Source of the DNA: Corynebacterium matruchotii
GTDB taxonomy: Bacteria; Actinomycetota; Actinomycetes; Mycobacteriales; Mycobacteriaceae
NCBI RefSeq assembly: GCF_011612265.2
Contig: NZ_CP050134.2
Coordinates: 2,294,001-2,358,000, forward strand
DNA length: 64,000 bases
Reading direction: 5' to 3'
Below are positions 9,481 to 19,855 of the stretch, in pieces (within the stretch, counting starts at the first letter, position 1; every line of letters starts with the position of its first letter). A program made the position numbers and the translations under genes. The notes under the pieces are model-generated. The model ran no database searches, had not been told where the DNA came from, and saw nothing but the letters and a program-made list of their open reading frames with translations.

Positions 9481-9598
9481 TTGGTGTAAGTCATCACCCG
9501 CCGGAGACACGCGACCATTCCTCATGTCCCCTACAGGGGAAGAAACCCCGGAATGCATTTGGCAGTAGGCCGGGAGGTGGGCGTCGTAAAGCGGGGTG

Positions 9599-10582
9599 CT
9601 ACAGCATTTTCCCATGCACGTCCCAGCCCTTCGTCTCCGCCTCGTGAAGCGCAGCCATTCGGCGGAACCCAACCGCGTGGTCGGACAAGAAGTTAGCCAC
9701 CTTGATCCAGAAACCATCCTTGTGCGCGTGCACGCTCGCAAAATACTCGTCCATATTGACCCGATGCCCCAGATGCTTGCCGCAGTACAGGTGGATCATA
9801 CCCTTGCCGCCCGCGGGAGCGTAATACAACGCCACCCGATCGGCCGTGTACTCCTGCGCGCGAATAACCGAGGCCTGGAGGCGAAGCGCCGTCGTCACCG
9901 GGCGGATCATCGACCGCCACAAATCCACATGCCCACACTTGATGTGCCCCAGCTCGTGGGCCAGCACAAACCGGACAAACTCCCAATCCTGATACGTGTA
10001 GCCCACGTCCACAAGGTCGGAGTGGATGACGACATATCCGCGGGACACCTGGCATTTCGACGCATATGCATTCATGACCCCATTCCCATTTTTGATATAC
10101 AGCCGGGGCAGGCGGGTGATCCCCTTCCCAGCAGCGTCGGGGCGGAAGCCCATCTGCTGGGCAAGGTCATGGTAGATGGTGTAGACCTCGGGGAACTGGG
10201 CTGGGGTCACCTCCACCGCGTTAGTGATAGCGCTCCAATAAAACCATCGGATAGCAAAGAATGCGAGCGCCGGGGCAAGAATGCCAACCAAAACCCCCTG
10301 GCCGAACTCGCTTAACGACATGCCGATCAGAATCACAAAAATGCAGGCGACCACCGCCAGGATCGTCAGAATCCCACCAAAGACCAGCATTGGGATCTCC
10401 GCCCTATGGCGAAACTCCCGGACGGTGGGATGGGGTTGCGCTTGCTGCGGGGTCTGGGGTTGCGGTGGGATTTGCTGGGTCTGGGGTGGGACCTGCGGTA
10501 GGGTCTGAGACGGGGATTCTTCACCCGATCTTTCAGGGTTGTCAGGGTTGGACTTCTCGGGCTTGGGGTCGAAACTGCTCAC
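9599..10582 (-). CDS. M48 family zinc metalloprotease
   Basis: 327 residues. The GTG at 10582 is preceded by GGAGG. Residues 1-55 are a Pro/Gln-rich disordered tail, followed by two hydrophobic helices (about residues 65-115) and the catalytic domain with HELGH at about residue 215 and a downstream EYTADRVA motif supplying the third zinc ligand. This order matches HtpX/M48-type membrane proteases with a cytosolic active site, used in envelope protein quality control. No partner genes are adjacent. The next 700 bp upstream hold only repeat elements. Confidence 0.88.
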   Translation of the reverse strand: MSSFDPKPEKSNPDNPERSGEESPSQTLPQVPPQTQQIPPQPQTPQQAQPHPTVREFRHRAEIPMLVFGGILTILAVVACIFVILIGMSLSEFGQGVLVGILAPALAFFAIRWFYWSAITNAVEVTPAQFPEVYTIYHDLAQQMGFRPDAAGKGITRLPRLYIKNGNGVMNAYASKCQVSRGYVVIHSDLVDVGYTYQDWEFVRFVLAHELGHIKCGHVDLWRSMIRPVTTALRLQASVIRAQEYTADRVALYYAPAGGKGMIHLYCGKHLGHRVNMDEYFASVHAHKDGFWIKVANFLSDHAVGFRRMAALHEAETKGWDVHGKML

Positions 10583-10754
10583 TGTTGTGCCTCCTACGAC
10601 TTGCTGGGCCTTGGCCGCCTTATTACATAATTGTGTGCCTATTAATTATGCCGGATATTATTTGATGCCTGCATGACTGAAGACTAGTGGGAAATCTATA
10701 GGAGATGGTGTGCTGAGGTCTCCGCATGAGCATCAGCCACGCTGACAGCACATG

Positions 10755-11135
10755 TTCTAAGCTGGGGACCTGAAACCAACACGGTTTTCCTCCAGGCATT
10801 TCCCTTACCATAAAACAGGTCCCCAGCTTAGAAGGTTTGCTGTAGTCACTGAACCGTTATCAGGGCGATCCTGATATTAAGGCGCAAAGCCGACAAGGCT
10901 ACTGCACAGTTGCTAAGCTGGGGACCCAGTCTGTAGTGGGCTGCCCTCCAGGGAATTTTGGAAGGAAAAATTTAGGTCCCCAGCTTAGAGAATATACAGC
11001 CAGGTTCCCTGGTCAGGGAAGAATACCCACAAAACCCCAACCGTACAGGCAGCAGATTCGATAAGCTGGTGACCTTACCGCGAAGCCAAGATGTACCAGG
11101 AAAAACAAACGTAGGCACGAGGGTCCCCAGCTTAG
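10755..11135. repeat. Cluster 1 of TAAGCTGGGGACC inverted-repeat elements (3 copies)
   Basis: Three imperfect palindromes at 10755-10833, 10913-10988 and 11061-11135. Each has a left arm TAAGCTGGGGACC, about 45-55 nt of variable loop with a CCAGGNAATTT/CCAGGAAAA-like core, and a right arm GGTCCCCAGCTTA. The arms extend outward weakly as GCAGCA on the left and ATGTACTACC-like on the right. Starts are 158 and 148 bp apart, giving a tandem unit. The third copy has GTGACC in place of GGGACC. A degenerate unit continues to about 11215, including GTCGCAAAGC. The 10583-11297 interval holds no convincing ORF. Confidence 0.9.
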
Positions 11136-11297
11136 ACAATGTACTACCCGGGATCAGAGGATGTTCCGCACCTTGGGGCGTCGCAAAGCGGGAGGCTGCA
11201 CAACCGATGGGAAGCACTCATTCACGCGTACAATGCCTCGGGTAAGGTGAAAATAGACTCACCGTTTTGCTTGACTATTGGAAAGGATCATTGAGGC

Positions 11298-12233
11298 ATG
11301 CCAGCCCAAACCATCATTGCCCCGCCATCCACGGCGGCATTATTTTTGGTCTTCACCATCGACGAAACCGCGCCAGATGCGATCGACACAGTTCGGGACC
11401 TGTTCGCGGACTTCCCGGGACTCAACCGCACCGTCTCGTTCCGCTACCCCGACGCCGATCTTTACGGCGTGATTGGGATAGGCGCCCGACTGTGGCCGCT
11501 CATCACCTCCGCACCCATCCCCGAGCAACTGCACGAATTCCGGGAGATCCGCGGCGCCAAGCATTCGGCCCCATCCACACCGGGAGACCTCATTCTGCAC
11601 CTGCGGGCAGCAAGTGTGGATATGTGCTGGGAGCTGGCCCGTATTGTTATGGATCGGCTCGCCAATGTAGCAACTGTGGTTGACGAAACCCATGGGTTTA
11701 AATTCTTCGACAACCGGGATTTACTCGGGTTTGTTGACGGCACCGAAAACCCGGAAAACAGTGACGCCGAAGACGCAGTTCATATCTCCGCCCCGTCTAC
11801 CTCGCCATACATCAATGGTTCATACCTGATTGTGCAAAAATACCTGCACGATATGAATGCATGGAAGGAACTCAACACCGAAGAGCAGGAGAAAGTCATT
11901 GGCCGAACCAAACTGGACAACGTGGAACTAGACGACGCCACCAAGCCAAATAATTCCCACGTGGCCATCAATGATGTTGACAGCGACATTTACCGACTCA
12001 ACATGCCATTCGGTTCATTCAAAGAACAGGAGTTCGGCACCTATTTCGCCGGCTATTCTGGTGACGTGTCAGTGACCGAGGAAATGCTGACCAACATGTT
12101 TGTTGGCAAACCCACCGGGAATTATGACCGGATCCTGGACTTTTCCTACCCGACCACCGGCACCCTGTTCTTCATCCCGTCAATAGAATTACTGGATGAT
12201 TTCACGGAACAACTACCCAAACCCACCAAGTAG
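11298..12233 (+). CDS. Dyp-type heme peroxidase
   Basis: 311 residues. It carries the family hallmark GFVDGTENP at about residues 143-151, where the Asp serves as distal acid/base, and a C-terminal IYRLNMPFGS and FIPSIELLDDF region. There is no Tat or Sec signal, so unlike EfeB it should be cytosolic or encapsulated; no encapsulin gene is next to it. It oxidises dyes or phenolics with hydrogen peroxide using heme. An imperfect repeat GGTGA-N8-TCACC lies about 40 bp upstream, but it is too weak to call a DtxR site. It is flanked on both sides by clusters of the TAAGCTGGGGACC element. Confidence 0.9.
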   Translation: MPAQTIIAPPSTAALFLVFTIDETAPDAIDTVRDLFADFPGLNRTVSFRYPDADLYGVIGIGARLWPLITSAPIPEQLHEFREIRGAKHSAPSTPGDLILHLRAASVDMCWELARIVMDRLANVATVVDETHGFKFFDNRDLLGFVDGTENPENSDAEDAVHISAPSTSPYINGSYLIVQKYLHDMNAWKELNTEEQEKVIGRTKLDNVELDDATKPNNSHVAINDVDSDIYRLNMPFGSFKEQEFGTYFAGYSGDVSVTEEMLTNMFVGKPTGNYDRILDFSYPTTGTLFFIPSIELLDDFTEQLPKPTK

Positions 12234-12241
12234 CGTTTCCT

Positions 12242-12615
12242 CTAAGCTGGGGACCTGGTTTGTGATGGGTTGACCTCCAGGGAATTTTGGGAAGAAAATT
12301 AAGATCCCCAGCTTAGGAGATCTGCTGGCGATCGTCTGAGCAGTTTGCAGCCTCCCAGGAACACTCCCCGACCCTACAGCACTGTTGCTAAGCTGGGGAT
12401 CTTATTATGTCTGCCGAAATCCCTGGGGTTTTAGGTGAAATATTCATGGGACAGTTCAGATCCCCAGCTTAGATAATGTACTACCCTGCGTGAGGGCACC
12501 TTGGGGCGTCGCAAAGCAGTGAGCTGCACAACCGATAAGCTAGGGACCTTCGGAATGCAGATTTGTTTGTCCTGGCGCATTGCGGCGGCCATTGAGGAAG
12601 GTCCCCAGCTTATCG
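12242..12615. repeat. Cluster 2 of TAAGCTGGGGACC inverted-repeat elements (3 copies)
   Basis: Elements at 12242-12316, 12388-12472 and 12533-12615; starts are 146 and 145 bp apart. The second has compensatory changes in both arms (GGGGATC / GATCCCC), which keeps the stem paired. The third begins CGATAAGCTAGGGACC and its right arm runs into GCTTATCGAC, an exact copy of the GTCGNNAAGC word. The DNA between copies 2 and 3 (CACCTTGGGGCGTCGCAAAGC) recurs after cluster 1. The cluster lies between the convergent dyp and tuf genes. Confidence 0.9.
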
Positions 12616-12649
12616 ACGTTGCTACCGCTGGGGTGTGCGTCGTAAAGCA

Positions 12650-12683
12650 GAAAAAATCCGGCCCCCAGAATGGGAACCGGATT
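12650..12683 (-). terminator. Intrinsic terminator of tuf
   Basis: On the minus strand AATCCGG, an inner CCC/GGG pairing, CCGGATT, then a T run (A run at 12651-12656 on the plus strand). It lies 25 bp past the tuf stop codon and closes the str operon. A GTCGTAAAGC word follows immediately. Confidence 0.85.
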
Positions 12684-12707
12684 CTTATCTATAACCTAGA
12701 CCAGCAA

Positions 12708-13901
12708 TTACTTGATGATCTTGGTGACGCGGCCAGCGCCGACGGTGCGGGAGCCTTCGCGGATAGCGAAGCGCAGACCCTCGTCCATGGCGACCGGCTG
12801 GATCAGGGTGACGGACATGTCAACGTTGTCGCCAGGCATGACCATCTCGGTGCCCTCAGGGAGCTTCACAACACCGGTAACGTCGGTGGTGCGGAAGTAG
12901 AACTGCGGACGGTAGTTATCGAAGAACGGGGTGTGGCGGCCACCTTCGTCCTTGGACAGAACGTAGACGGAAGCCTCGAACTCGGTGTGAGGGGTGTAGG
13001 CGCCGGGCTTGGCCACAACCTGGCCACGCTCAACTTCTTCGCGCTTAACGCCACGGAGCAGCAGACCGCAGTTGTCGCCAGCTTCGGTGTAGTCCAGCAG
13101 CTTGCGGAACATTTCGATGCCGGTAACGGTGGTGGACAGAGCCTTGTCCTTGATGCCGATGATTTCGACTTCTTCGTTCACCTTCAAGGAACCGCGCTCA
13201 ACACGACCGGTCACCACGGTGCCACGGCCGGTGATGGTGAAGATATCCTCGATAGGCATGAGGAAGGGCTTGTCGGTCTCACGAACCGGATCCGGGATGA
13301 AGTCATCGCAGGCCTGCATGAGGTCCAGGATGGACTGGGTCCACTTGGGATCGCCTTCCAGGGCCTTCAGGGCAGAGATCTGGATGATCGGGGCATCCTC
13401 GTCGTATTCCTGATCAGCGAGGAGCTCGCGGAGCTCCATTTCCACGAGCTCGATGATTTCATCATCAACGTCGGGGGAGTCACACTTGTTCAGTGCCACG
13501 AGGATGTAAGGAACGCCCACCTGGCGAGCCAGAAGCACGTGCTCCTTGGTCTGCGGCATCGGGCCGTCGGTAGCGGCCACGACCAGGATAGCGCCGTCCA
13601 TCTGAGCGGCACCGGTGATCATGTTCTTGATGTAGTCAGCGTGGCCAGGGGCGTCCACGTGTGCGTAGTGGCGCTTTTCGGTCTGGTACTCCACGTGAGC
13701 GATGTTAATGGTGATACCACGCTCTTTTTCTTCAGGAGCCTTGTCGATGGAGTCGAAGGCGAAAGCCTGGTTCAAGTCGGGGTATGCGTCAGCCAAAACC
13801 TTGGTGATAGCTGCGGTCGTGGTGGTCTTACCGTGGTCAACGTGACCGATGGTGCCAATGTTTACGTGAGGCTTAGTACGCTCAAACTTAGCCTTTGCCA
13901 C
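12708..13901 (-). CDS. tuf: Elongation factor Tu
   Basis: 397-residue GTPase that delivers aminoacyl-tRNA to the ribosome. Visible G motifs: GHVDHGKT (P-loop, about residue 19), the switch I region ERGITIN, DAPGH (about 83) and NKCD (about 138); domains 2 and 3 follow to the C-terminal [13 protein letters not shown]. Length is normal for actinobacteria. It is the last gene of the rpsL-rpsG-fusA-tuf order, separated from fusA by 438 bp that contain its own promoter. Sequence closeness to Corynebacterium EF-Tu supports the host assignment. Confidence 0.99.
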   Translation of the reverse strand: MAKAKFERTKPHVNIGTIGHVDHGKTTTTAAITKVLADAYPDLNQAFAFDSIDKAPEEKERGITINIAHVEYQTEKRHYAHVDAPGHADYIKNMITGAAQMDGAILVVAATDGPMPQTKEHVLLARQVGVPYILVALNKCDSPDVDDEIIELVEMELRELLADQEYDEDAPIIQISALKALEGDPKWTQSILDLMQACDDFIPDPVRETDKPFLMPIEDIFTITGRGTVVTGRVERGSLKVNEEVEIIGIKDKALSTTVTGIEMFRKLLDYTEAGDNCGLLLRGVKREEVERGQVVAKPGAYTPHTEFEASVYVLSKDEGGRHTPFFDNYRPQFYFRTTDVTGVVKLPEGTEMVMPGDNVDMSVTLIQPVAMDEGLRFAIREGSRTVGAGRVTKIIK

Positions 13902-14037
13902 TGTATGTCCTCCTGGACTTCATGGTGGCTACGAACCTCGCAGCCACGGGTTGATATGCTGAACCTTCTGATTCGCCGTTTGAATTATTCATTCGGCAAC
14001 TCATCAGAACAGCGATTACAAATGTGCCAATTACACG

Positions 14038-14066
14038 ATCTTATGCGTTATCCGCGAGTTTTTCAA
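14038..14066 (-). promoter_or_regulatory. Promoter of tuf
   Basis: Read on the minus strand: TTGAAA (14061-14066), a 17-bp spacer, TAAGAT (14038-14043). It lies about 137 bp before the tuf ATG and gives tuf its own transcript in addition to read-through from fusA. The remaining gap 13902-14339 shows no ORF that looks coding. Confidence 0.65.
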
Positions 14067-14279
14067 ACTAACTCGAACCAACTCGCATCAAGTTCTTAAG
14101 AATCATTCATTTGGTAATGGCCGTGGCGGCCGTCACAATCCTTGCGGAGTTCCGGTGGGGCGCCGATGGGGCTCCAGCGAGAAACCTGATCGGAACCCGC
14201 GGGGCACTTCCCTCAGGCACCCGCACCGGATAATGCGTGACGGTCAACAAGGCCATTACCGAAAATCATTCGGCTTATC

Positions 14280-14319
14280 CCGCCCACCATCTTGCTTGGC
14301 ACGACAAGACAGTGGGCGG
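14280..14319 (-). promoter_or_regulatory. Hairpin between fusA and tuf
   Basis: CCGCCCAC (14280-14287) pairs with GTGGGCGG (14312-14319) around a 24-nt loop, about 20 bp past the fusA stop. There is no U tract, so it may attenuate or process the str transcript rather than end it. Confidence 0.4.
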
Positions 14320-14339
14320 CACAGGCTTATGGAAAAGCC

Positions 14340-16466
14340 TTAGGAGCCGTTGCGCTCGGCGATGATCTCGGCTGCCACGTTGGTCGGAACCTCGGCGTAG
14401 GAGTCGAAGATCATGGTGTAGTTAGCGCGACCCTGGGTCCGGGACCGCAGGTCACCCACATAACCGAACATTTCGGACAGCGGCACCCGGGCCCGCACGA
14501 CCTTTGCACCAGCCCGATCATCCATGGCGCTAACCTGGCCACGGCGAGAGTTAATGTCGCCGATCACGTCACCCATGTACTCTTCCGGCGTGATGACCTC
14601 AACCGCCATGAGCGGTTCCAGCAGCACCGGCTTTGCCTTGGCAACGCCTTCCTTCAGGGCCTGGGAGCCGGCCAGCTTGAAGGCCATTTCCGAGGAGTCC
14701 ACTTCGTGGTACGCACCGTCAAGCAGGGTGGCCTTGATGTTCACCAGCGGGAAGCCGGCGAGGTAACCGTACTGCATGGCGTCCTGAATACCGGCATCCA
14801 CCGAGGGGATGTATTCCTTCGGCACGCGGCCACCGGTAACAGCGTTTTCGAACTTGTAGATGGCGGACTCGCCTTCTTCCAGCTCGGATGCATCGGGGGC
14901 GTACGGCTCCAGGGCAATAATGACCTTGGCGAACTGGCCGGAACCACCGGTCTGCTTCTTGTGCGTGTACTCGATCTTCTCCACCGGCTTGCGGATGGTT
15001 TCACGGTAAGCCACCTGGGGAGCACCCACGTTGGCTTCCACCTTGAATTCCCGCCGCATGCGGTCAACCAGCACGTCGAGGTGTAGCTCGCCCATGCCGC
15101 CGATCACGGTCTGGCCGGACTCGGAGTCCAGTTCGACGGTGAAGGTCGGGTCCTCTTCGGCCAGCTTCTGAATAGCGATACTCAGTTTTTCCTGGTCGGC
15201 CTTGGTCTTCGGCTCGATGGACACCTTAATAACCGGATCCGGGAAGTCCATGGACTCCAGGATGATCTGGTTATTGGTGTCACACAGGGTGTCACCGGTG
15301 GTGGTGTCCTTCAAACCGATGAAGGCGTAGATGTTGCCAGCACGGGCCTCGGTCACCGGGTTTTCCTTGTTGGCGTGCATCTGGAACATCTTGCCGATGC
15401 GTTCCTTCTTGGCCTTGGTGGAGTTGGTGACCTGAGCACCAGGCTCAACCAGACCGGAGTAGACGCGCACGAAGGTGAGCTTACCGAAGAACGGGTGCAC
15501 GGCAATCTTGAAGGCGAGTGCTGCAAACGGATCATCCACGGAGGGCTTCCGCACCACAACCTGGGATTCGTCGTTCACGGCATGGCCAGCAACCTCACCG
15601 ATGTCCAACGGGTTGGGCAGGTAGTCAATCACGGCGTCGAGCAGCGGCTGCACACCCTTGTTGTGGTATGCGGTACCGCACAGCACGGGGTAGATTTCGG
15701 AGTTGATGGTCATCTTCCGAATGGCGCCCTTGATTTCGTCGATGGTGAGTTCCTCGCCACCGAAATACTTTTCCATGAGCTCTTCATCGGATTCTGCCAC
15801 TGCCTCCAGCAGCTTCTCCCGGTATTCTTCGGCACGCTCCACCAGGTCAGCGGGGATTTCCTCGATGACCGGTTCGGCGCCAACGTCAACTTTACCGCGC
15901 CAGGTGATGGCGTTCATGTTGATAAGGTCCACCACGCCGTCGAAGGTGTCTTCGGCGCCGATGGGCAGCTGCAACACGAGAGGCTTAGCCCCCAGGCGGT
16001 CAATAATGGTTTGCACGGTGAAGTAGAAGTCTGCACCCAGCTTGTCCATCTTATTAACAAAGCAGATGCGCGGCACATCGTATTTGGCGGCCTGACGCCA
16101 CACCTGCTCCGACTGCGGTTCCACGCCTTCTTTACCGTCGAACACGGCAACAGCACCGTCGAGCACCCGCAGCGACCGCTCCACCTCAACGGTGAAGTCC
16201 ACGTGACCAGGGGTGTCGATGATGTTGATCTGGTTGTTCTTCCAGAAACAGGTCACGGCAGCCGAGGTAATGGTGATACCACGCTCTTTTTCCTGCTCCA
16301 TCCAGTCGGTGGTGGAGGCACCGTCGTGGGTTTCGCCCACCTTACGGTTGATACCGGTGTAGAAGAGGATACGCTCGGTTGTGGTGGTTTTACCAGCATC
16401 GATGTGTGCCATGATGCCAATATTGCGGACCTTGGTGAGGTCCTTAAGCACTTCTTGAGGTGCCAC
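14340..16466 (-). CDS. fusA: Elongation factor G
   Basis: 708-residue translocase GTPase. P-loop [12 protein letters not shown] at about residue 20, [19 protein letters not shown] and NKMDKLGAD are intact, followed by domains II-V. Start [18 protein letters not shown] is the usual actinobacterial start. It sits between rpsG (58 bp upstream) and tuf. The rpsG-fusA gap contains a GTCGAAAAGC word and an inverted GCTTTACGAC word, a possible small hairpin. Confidence 0.99.
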   Translation of the reverse strand: MAPQEVLKDLTKVRNIGIMAHIDAGKTTTTERILFYTGINRKVGETHDGASTTDWMEQEKERGITITSAAVTCFWKNNQINIIDTPGHVDFTVEVERSLRVLDGAVAVFDGKEGVEPQSEQVWRQAAKYDVPRICFVNKMDKLGADFYFTVQTIIDRLGAKPLVLQLPIGAEDTFDGVVDLINMNAITWRGKVDVGAEPVIEEIPADLVERAEEYREKLLEAVAESDEELMEKYFGGEELTIDEIKGAIRKMTINSEIYPVLCGTAYHNKGVQPLLDAVIDYLPNPLDIGEVAGHAVNDESQVVVRKPSVDDPFAALAFKIAVHPFFGKLTFVRVYSGLVEPGAQVTNSTKAKKERIGKMFQMHANKENPVTEARAGNIYAFIGLKDTTTGDTLCDTNNQIILESMDFPDPVIKVSIEPKTKADQEKLSIAIQKLAEEDPTFTVELDSESGQTVIGGMGELHLDVLVDRMRREFKVEANVGAPQVAYRETIRKPVEKIEYTHKKQTGGSGQFAKVIIALEPYAPDASELEEGESAIYKFENAVTGGRVPKEYIPSVDAGIQDAMQYGYLAGFPLVNIKATLLDGAYHEVDSSEMAFKLAGSQALKEGVAKAKPVLLEPLMAVEVITPEEYMGDVIGDINSRRGQVSAMDDRAGAKVVRARVPLSEMFGYVGDLRSRTQGRANYTMIFDSYAEVPTNVAAEIIAERNGS

Positions 16467-16524
16467 GATATTCCTATCTGATAGATGATTTCGTGCGTCG
16501 AAAAGCTCAAAGCTTTACGACGAA

Positions 16525-17370
<846 letters not shown>

Positions 17371-17639
17371 GAACCGTCTTTCTATTTTCGGTATTGTGCT
17401 TTTATTTTTTGCCTGTCAGACACCGCTAAGACATAGGTCCCTGCCCCATTATCGCTAATAAACAAGCAAAAATAGGGGCTCTTCACCGGGGCCGCTGCCG
17501 TGTGTCTTGGTAAGTTTTGAAAGCATTAGCCAATCGACCAAGGCCTTACTTCCAAGCAATACCACCTCACCATAATGGGGGTACTACCAGGCAAAACTTA
17601 AAGACTCCCACCACAAACATGTGGGACTATCGGGTAATA

Positions 17640-18404
17640 CTATCTGATACTGACCACTAACGTCAAGCAGGCGAACGCCACCGGATACCACAGCAACCAC
17701 CAGAAACTCGGCCGCTGCGCTTGCCCCTGGCCGTGCCCAGGGGTGTCCCCAAGGTTGTTCTCCCCCGCCCGGTAGTGCAATAATGCCACCCCCAGTGCCG
17801 GGGTAATGAAACACACCGCTCCCAGCATTCCGGCCGTGAGCATCATGGTATTCTCCCGGTCCCGTAAATAGTGAAACATGATGAAAAAGGCGTAAATGAC
17901 GAGGCCAGCCGGAATAAATGGTAGCCATTGCCCTACCTGAAATATCACCAGCCACGCCAGGCCCGCGAGTACCACCGCGACCTGGATCGGCCACGGCTGG
18001 TGCGTGATGAACTTTTCCACCAGAAAACACACCACCAGGGCCCAGGCCAGGTTCGATGGTCGGATCGTGGCGAATCCGAACCATTCCCCGGTCACCACCC
18101 GGTCGTAGAACGGTTCGGTGATGAGCGCCAGGGCGCATGTGCCCCAAAGTAGCCGCCACTGGTTGTTAGTTTGGCATTCCTCCAGGTAGAGCCATGCAGC
18201 AATGGGGCAGGCGATGAGGCCCAGCAATGCCAACAGCAATTCCGCTCCGACCAGGGGCCCGAAGGTGTCAATGTCGGCCGTTGCCGCCACGCCAGCCGGT
18301 ATTAGCTTATCAATCCCTAGAGCAATGATAGACAGACTTATGAATATGCCCACCAGGAGCATATAGCGGGTGGTGCTGATGCCGGCACGTCGTTGTTGTT
18401 TCAC
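17640..18404 (-). CDS. TraX-like integral membrane protein
   Basis: 254 residues with about eight hydrophobic helices. The GTG start follows a basic tip (MKQQRRAG). The segment ITEPFYDRVVTGEWFGF, after an LLWGTCALAL helix, resembles the TraX family, whose F-plasmid member acetylates pilin; chromosomal members are presumed acyl-transferase-like membrane enzymes. The assignment rests on topology and this one motif and is moderate. No conjugation genes are nearby. It is downstream of repeat cluster 3 on the minus strand. Confidence 0.6.
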   Translation of the reverse strand: MKQQRRAGISTTRYMLLVGIFISLSIIALGIDKLIPAGVAATADIDTFGPLVGAELLLALLGLIACPIAAWLYLEECQTNNQWRLLWGTCALALITEPFYDRVVTGEWFGFATIRPSNLAWALVVCFLVEKFITHQPWPIQVAVVLAGLAWLVIFQVGQWLPFIPAGLVIYAFFIMFHYLRDRENTMMLTAGMLGAVCFITPALGVALLHYRAGENNLGDTPGHGQGQAQRPSFWWLLWYPVAFACLTLVVSIR

Positions 18405-18466
18405 GTCTTCTTACCTTAGGCGAGTTTTCCGAGGTTCTCTTGTCGCCACACAAAGCTGCATCCGTT

Positions 18467-18719
18467 CTAAGCTGGGGACCTTCGCTGGGCCGGCTGAAAT
18501 CCCTGGGGTGCGGGCAGCCGTCAGCCGGGTCCCCAGCTTATCTAGTTTGCTACCCCCGCTTTGCGACGGTCCCCAGGGCCGGATCCATACCTTTATCGCC
18601 CTGAAACCCCACAAGGCCCCACGCAGCAAATCCGATAAGCTAGGGACCCGTCGCACGACGGGTCCAACACAGGAATTTCCCCAGGAGAAAATCCCCACCC
18701 CGGAGAGTCCCCAGCTTAG
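18467..18719. repeat. Cluster 3 of TAAGCTGGGGACC inverted-repeat elements (2 copies)
   Basis: Elements at 18467-18541 and 18633-18719; starts are 166 bp apart. Copy 1 has a CCCTGGGG core in the loop, copy 2 a CAGGAATTTCC core. Between them lies GCTTTGCGAC, one more GTCGNNAAGC word. Each right arm is followed by TTGCTACC or TATGCTACC, as in the other clusters. No coding ORF is evident from 18405 to 18946. Confidence 0.9.
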
Positions 18720-18765
18720 AAAATATGCTACCGGTCACCGGGGGGAGGGTAGGGCGTCGTAAAGC

Positions 18766-18796
18766 AAAAAAGCTGCTTATTTCACCAATAAGCAGC
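18766..18796 (-). terminator. Intrinsic terminator downstream of musG
   Basis: Perfect 10-bp stem GCTGCTTATT / AATAAGCAGC (18772-18781 and 18787-18796) with a 5-nt loop, followed on the minus strand by TTTTTT (18766-18771) and then a GTCGTAAAGC word. It lies 150 bp past the musG stop and should end the transporter operon. Confidence 0.85.
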
Positions 18797-18946
18797 TCGT
18801 CGGCTACCGGAGAATTTTGCACGACACTGCAACTTTCCCATTCGCCACCGCCCCCCCAAAGTAGCGACTCAACAGCCCACTATCGGGGGCAAAATTCATT
18901 ACCCCCGAATCAAACTTTATTTCAGAATAGAATGACCGTTTCTATA

Positions 18947-19855
18947 TTAGCCCTTCACGGAGCCGGCCATGGACTCCTGGTAGAACCGCTGCATGAGAAT
19001 GAACAGGATCACAATGGGGATCGACACGCAAACGGCGCCAGCCGCAAACCGGGCAAACCAGTCCTGAATATATTCGCGTTCCAGCATGCGCCATAGGCCC
19101 AGGGAAACCGTGTAGTTATCCTGCGTGCGGGCGATTGCGCGGGCCAGCACGAAGTCCAGCCACGGGATCAGGAAGCCGGTGATTGCCTGGTACACGATCA
19201 TGGGCTTGACGATCGGCAAAATAATCAGGTAGAACACCTGCCACTTGGAGCAACCGTCCAGGTAGGCTGCCTCATCCAGGCTGGCCGGAATGGTGTCCAT
19301 GTAGCCCTTCATCATGTAGAAGGTCATGCCTGCGCCGGCCGAATACACAATGATCAGGGCAATGTTGGTGGTGCTGCCGCCCGTAAGCCGCAGAGCCTTG
19401 AGGATGAAGTAAATAGCGACCACGGCCATAATGCCGGGGAACATGCCCAACACCAGGGCCGTGTTCATGTAGATGCGTCGGAAGGGGAACCGGAGCCGGG
19501 AGAGGCAGAACGACACCAGCAGCACGAAGCTCACGGAAATCACGCAGGTAAAGACCGCAATAATGAACGTGTTCATGAACATGCGCGGGAAGTTCAGCAC
19601 CTCGGTTTCCGTGAACAACTGCACGTAATTATTCAAGGTGTATTCGGTGGGGAAGAAAGTCTGCTGGTAAGGAGCGGTGTCCTTGTTGAAGCTTTCCAAC
19701 ACCACCCAGACGATGGGCATGACCCAGATAATGGCCAGGATCCCGAGCAGCGCGTGGACTGCGATGTCGGTAATCCGGCGGGATGCGACTTGGTTGTGAA
19801 GTTTTGGTTGATTGGCATCGGTGACAACGGCGGCACCCGTGGTTTTGTCGGTCAC
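18947..19855 (-). CDS. musG: Maltodextrin ABC transporter permease, MalG/MusG type
   Basis: 302 residues with six transmembrane helices and the ATPase-contacting EAA loop EAAYLDGCSKWQVFYLIILP at about residue 195. The GTG start overlaps the musF stop by 4 bp (GTGA) with GAGGAGG upstream, so translation is coupled. The N-terminal 25 residues are polar and cytosolic. It forms the heterodimeric channel with MusF for maltose and maltodextrin uptake. The naming follows the C. glutamicum Mus system and is by similarity of arrangement. Confidence 0.88.
   Translation of the reverse strand: MTDKTTGAAVVTDANQPKLHNQVASRRITDIAVHALLGILAIIWVMPIVWVVLESFNKDTAPYQQTFFPTEYTLNNYVQLFTETEVLNFPRMFMNTFIIAVFTCVISVSFVLLVSFCLSRLRFPFRRIYMNTALVLGMFPGIMAVVAIYFILKALRLTGGSTTNIALIIVYSAGAGMTFYMMKGYMDTIPASLDEAAYLDGCSKWQVFYLIILPIVKPMIVYQAITGFLIPWLDFVLARAIARTQDNYTVSLGLWRMLEREYIQDWFARFAAGAVCVSIPIVILFILMQRFYQESMAGSVKG

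Noticed and set aside
11245..11270. Possible DtxR or Fur box before the Dyp peroxidase gene
   Set aside because: Only a 5-bp inverted repeat (GGTGA/TCACC) with no good match to the 19-bp DtxR consensus.
10755..12615. Repeat clusters on both sides of the Dyp peroxidase gene as ends of a transposon carrying it
   Set aside because: The same elements occur in two other places without such a gene, and no transposase or target duplication is seen.
12501..14099. A 532-codon plus-strand frame opposite tuf, and a 368-codon frame opposite fusA (15375-16481)
   Set aside because: They are antisense shadows of highly biased EF-Tu and EF-G coding sequence; no ribosome binding sites and no recognisable products.
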